From NCBI GenBank assembly GCA_944321005.1, contig CALUJT010000078.1:1-8814 (forward strand): DNA of 8,814 bases, given 5' to 3'. The notes below the pieces were generated by a model. The model saw only the letters and a list, made by a program, of their open reading frames with translations, had not been told where the DNA came from and ran no database searches. The stretch comes from an uncultured Atopobiaceae bacterium (GTDB lineage Bacteria > Actinomycetota > Coriobacteriia > Coriobacteriales > Atopobiaceae). This document shows positions 7,570 to 8,814 of this stretch, piece after piece (the stretch's first letter is position 1; each line of letters begins with the position of its first letter). The translations under genes and the position numbers were made by a program.

Positions 7570-7575
7570 TACAAT
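7570..7575 (+). promoter_or_regulatory. Possible -10 element (TACAAT)
   Basis: TACAAT fits the -10 consensus at 5 of 6 positions and stands 40 bases before the ATG at 7616 in the only AT-richer patch of the gap. No matching -35 is seen at 16-18 bases, so support is weak. Confidence 0.3.
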
Positions 7576-7615
7576 GTGTCACGCAACAGCGACCTTAACC
7601 CGCAAGAGGAACTCC

Positions 7616-8814
7616 ATGGGTCTTGACATATGCGTGCGCGCGGCAGAGCTCCTGCACGGCGCCCTTGACACCTCACCCCAGCCGGGCGGCTGGGTCCGTC
7701 CCGTCCGCTTCGCCCCCGAGCAGCTGCGCGCCCTGGGGAGCGTGCGCGCGTGGCACCCGGGGGTCTTTCGGCAGATGGCCGCCTGCACGGCCGGCGTCTC
7801 CCTCGAGTTCGAGACGGACGCCACCTGTGCGGAGCTGGACCTGCGCATGGACGAGCCGCCCAGGAGCTCGCTCGCCGTCATCGCGGACGTGGAGCGCCAC
7901 GAGGGCGGGCCGCGTCCCCCGTACGACGGCGTGGGCATAGAGATCGACGACCGGCGCCTGCCGCTTGCCCTCCCGGACGAGAAGAACGTCCTCACGTGGC
8001 TCCTCGACGACCCGGCGGCGGCGCCCGAGCCGGGGCTCCAGCGCCTGCCGGGCATGGGCGTGCCCCATCGCGTGCGCGTGTGGCTGCCCTGCCTCACGTC
8101 CTGCTCCGTGCGGGAGGTCCGCTCGGACGGCACCTACCTCGTGCCCGTGGCGGAGCGCGAGCAGCTCCTCGTTCTGGGAGACTCCATCGCCCAGGGCTTC
8201 GTGGGCGGCGACCCGGGGCTCTCCTGGCCCGCGCGCCTGGCGGACCACCTGGGACTCGACCTCGTGAACCAGGGGCTGGGCGCCCAGGTCTTCCAGGTGG
8301 GCTCTCTGGCCGGACTGGCGGGGAGGGTGAGCCCCGCCGCGGTGGTGGTGGAGTTTGGCGCGAACTACCGCTTTGAGCCGTGCCAGGCCTCGCGGGTGTG
8401 GCCCGAGGTCCGCACCTACCTCTACGAGGTGGCGGAGGCCTTCCCGGACGTGCCCGTGTGGGTGCTCACGCGCCTGCCGCACGCCGAGGGCCTCTACGAG
8501 ACCCACCCCCGCAGCTGCGCGGAGCAGATTGACGACCTCATCCGCCGCGCCGCGGCGCCCCACCCCAACATGCGGGTGGTGGACGGCTCCGCTCTGCTGG
8601 ACGCGGGCGCGCTCGACGAGCTCCTGGCGGACGGCTCGGACCACCCCGGCCCCGAGGGCCAGCGCATGCTGGCCGAGCGCCTGTCCTTCGTCGTCGACGC
8701 CACCGCCGCCTCCCTGGAGTCCCGCCGCGCGCTTGCGCTGGGGCTCGCCAGGAAGGCCGGCGAGCTCGCGTTTCCGCTGACGGAGTGCCTTCGCCGCGGC
8801 CTGGGCACCGTGCT
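7616..8814 (+). CDS. SGNH/GDSL hydrolase, 3'-truncated by window end
   Basis: The frame from the ATG at 7616 stays open to the window end (399 codons plus two bases). AAGAGGA (7604-7610) lies 5 bases before the start. An N-terminal beta-rich region (about 20-175) precedes an SGNH core, an arrangement also seen in carbohydrate esterases of the CE2 type and in many gut-bacterial GDSL esterases. Core blocks are LLVLGDSIAQGF (nucleophile S190), NQGLGAQVF (block II glycine), VEFGANYRF (G248, N250) and DGSDHPGPEG near 339-348 with catalytic H343. D342 is adjacent to H343 and D339 is four before it, so the usual D-x-x-H spacing is not exact. Such enzymes remove acetyl or acyl groups from sugars or lipids; the substrate is unknown. 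There is no signal peptide. At least 45 residues follow block V (helical, RRALALGLARKAGELAF...), so a C-terminal extension continues beyond the window. Confidence 0.88.
   Translation, partial: MGLDICVRAAELLHGALDTSPQPGGWVRPVRFAPEQLRALGSVRAWHPGVFRQMAACTAGVSLEFETDATCAELDLRMDEPPRSSLAVIADVERHEGGPRPPYDGVGIEIDDRRLPLALPDEKNVLTWLLDDPAAAPEPGLQRLPGMGVPHRVRVWLPCLTSCSVREVRSDGTYLVPVAEREQLLVLGDSIAQGFVGGDPGLSWPARLADHLGLDLVNQGLGAQVFQVGSLAGLAGRVSPAAVVVEFGANYRFEPCQASRVWPEVRTYLYEVAEAFPDVPVWVLTRLPHAEGLYETHPRSCAEQIDDLIRRAAAPHPNMRVVDGSALLDAGALDELLADGSDHPGPEGQRMLAERLSFVVDATAASLESRRALALGLARKAGELAFPLTECLRRGLGTV

Noticed and set aside
7977..7989. GAGAAGAACG copy within the SGNH gene as part of the repeat family
   Set aside because: It encodes DEKN in a normal reading frame, as a similar stretch does at the start of argD; explained by codon use.

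Overview
The window is a high-GC bacterial chromosome segment with dense genes and strong G/C preference at third codon positions. Gene content and the family of one lone nuclease-like protein suggest an actinobacterium of the Coriobacteriia type (Olsenella/Atopobium/Collinsella-like). That placement is inference: there is no rRNA or other firm marker here.

Left part (1-2013, + strand): the end of an arginine biosynthesis operon. It holds the 3' part of argB (N-acetylglutamate kinase, cut by the window edge) and a complete argD (acetylornithine aminotransferase) 13 bases downstream. No argF/argG follows; the operon is interrupted or ends at a cluster of palindromic repeats.

Middle part (2039-3638): the most unusual stretch. 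Two related multi-hairpin repeat clusters (about 2039-2199 and 3497-3638) flank one minus-strand gene (2192-3298). Its product ends in a DUF559/Vsr-like PD-(D/E)XK endonuclease domain. The clusters share the same orientation, the same order of about 17-19 base boxes, and a 27-base core (24 of 27 identical). The gene's last codons and stop lie inside a repeat box. This gene also uses less GC-biased codons than its neighbours. It may be an accessory unit (nuclease plus its own repeats), or a lone gene sitting among chromosomal REP-like repeats.

Right part (3687-8814): a minus-strand UMF1/Atg22-like major facilitator, then divergent from it a + strand run. The run starts with a zinc-dependent phospholipase C family protein whose stop overlaps the GTG start of a very-short-patch-repair (Vsr) mismatch endonuclease gene. 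A calcineurin-like metallophosphatase follows. Last is a two-domain SGNH/GDSL hydrolase that runs off the window end; its frame has no stop inside the window. No methyltransferase, integrase, transposase, tRNA, rRNA or CRISPR array was found.
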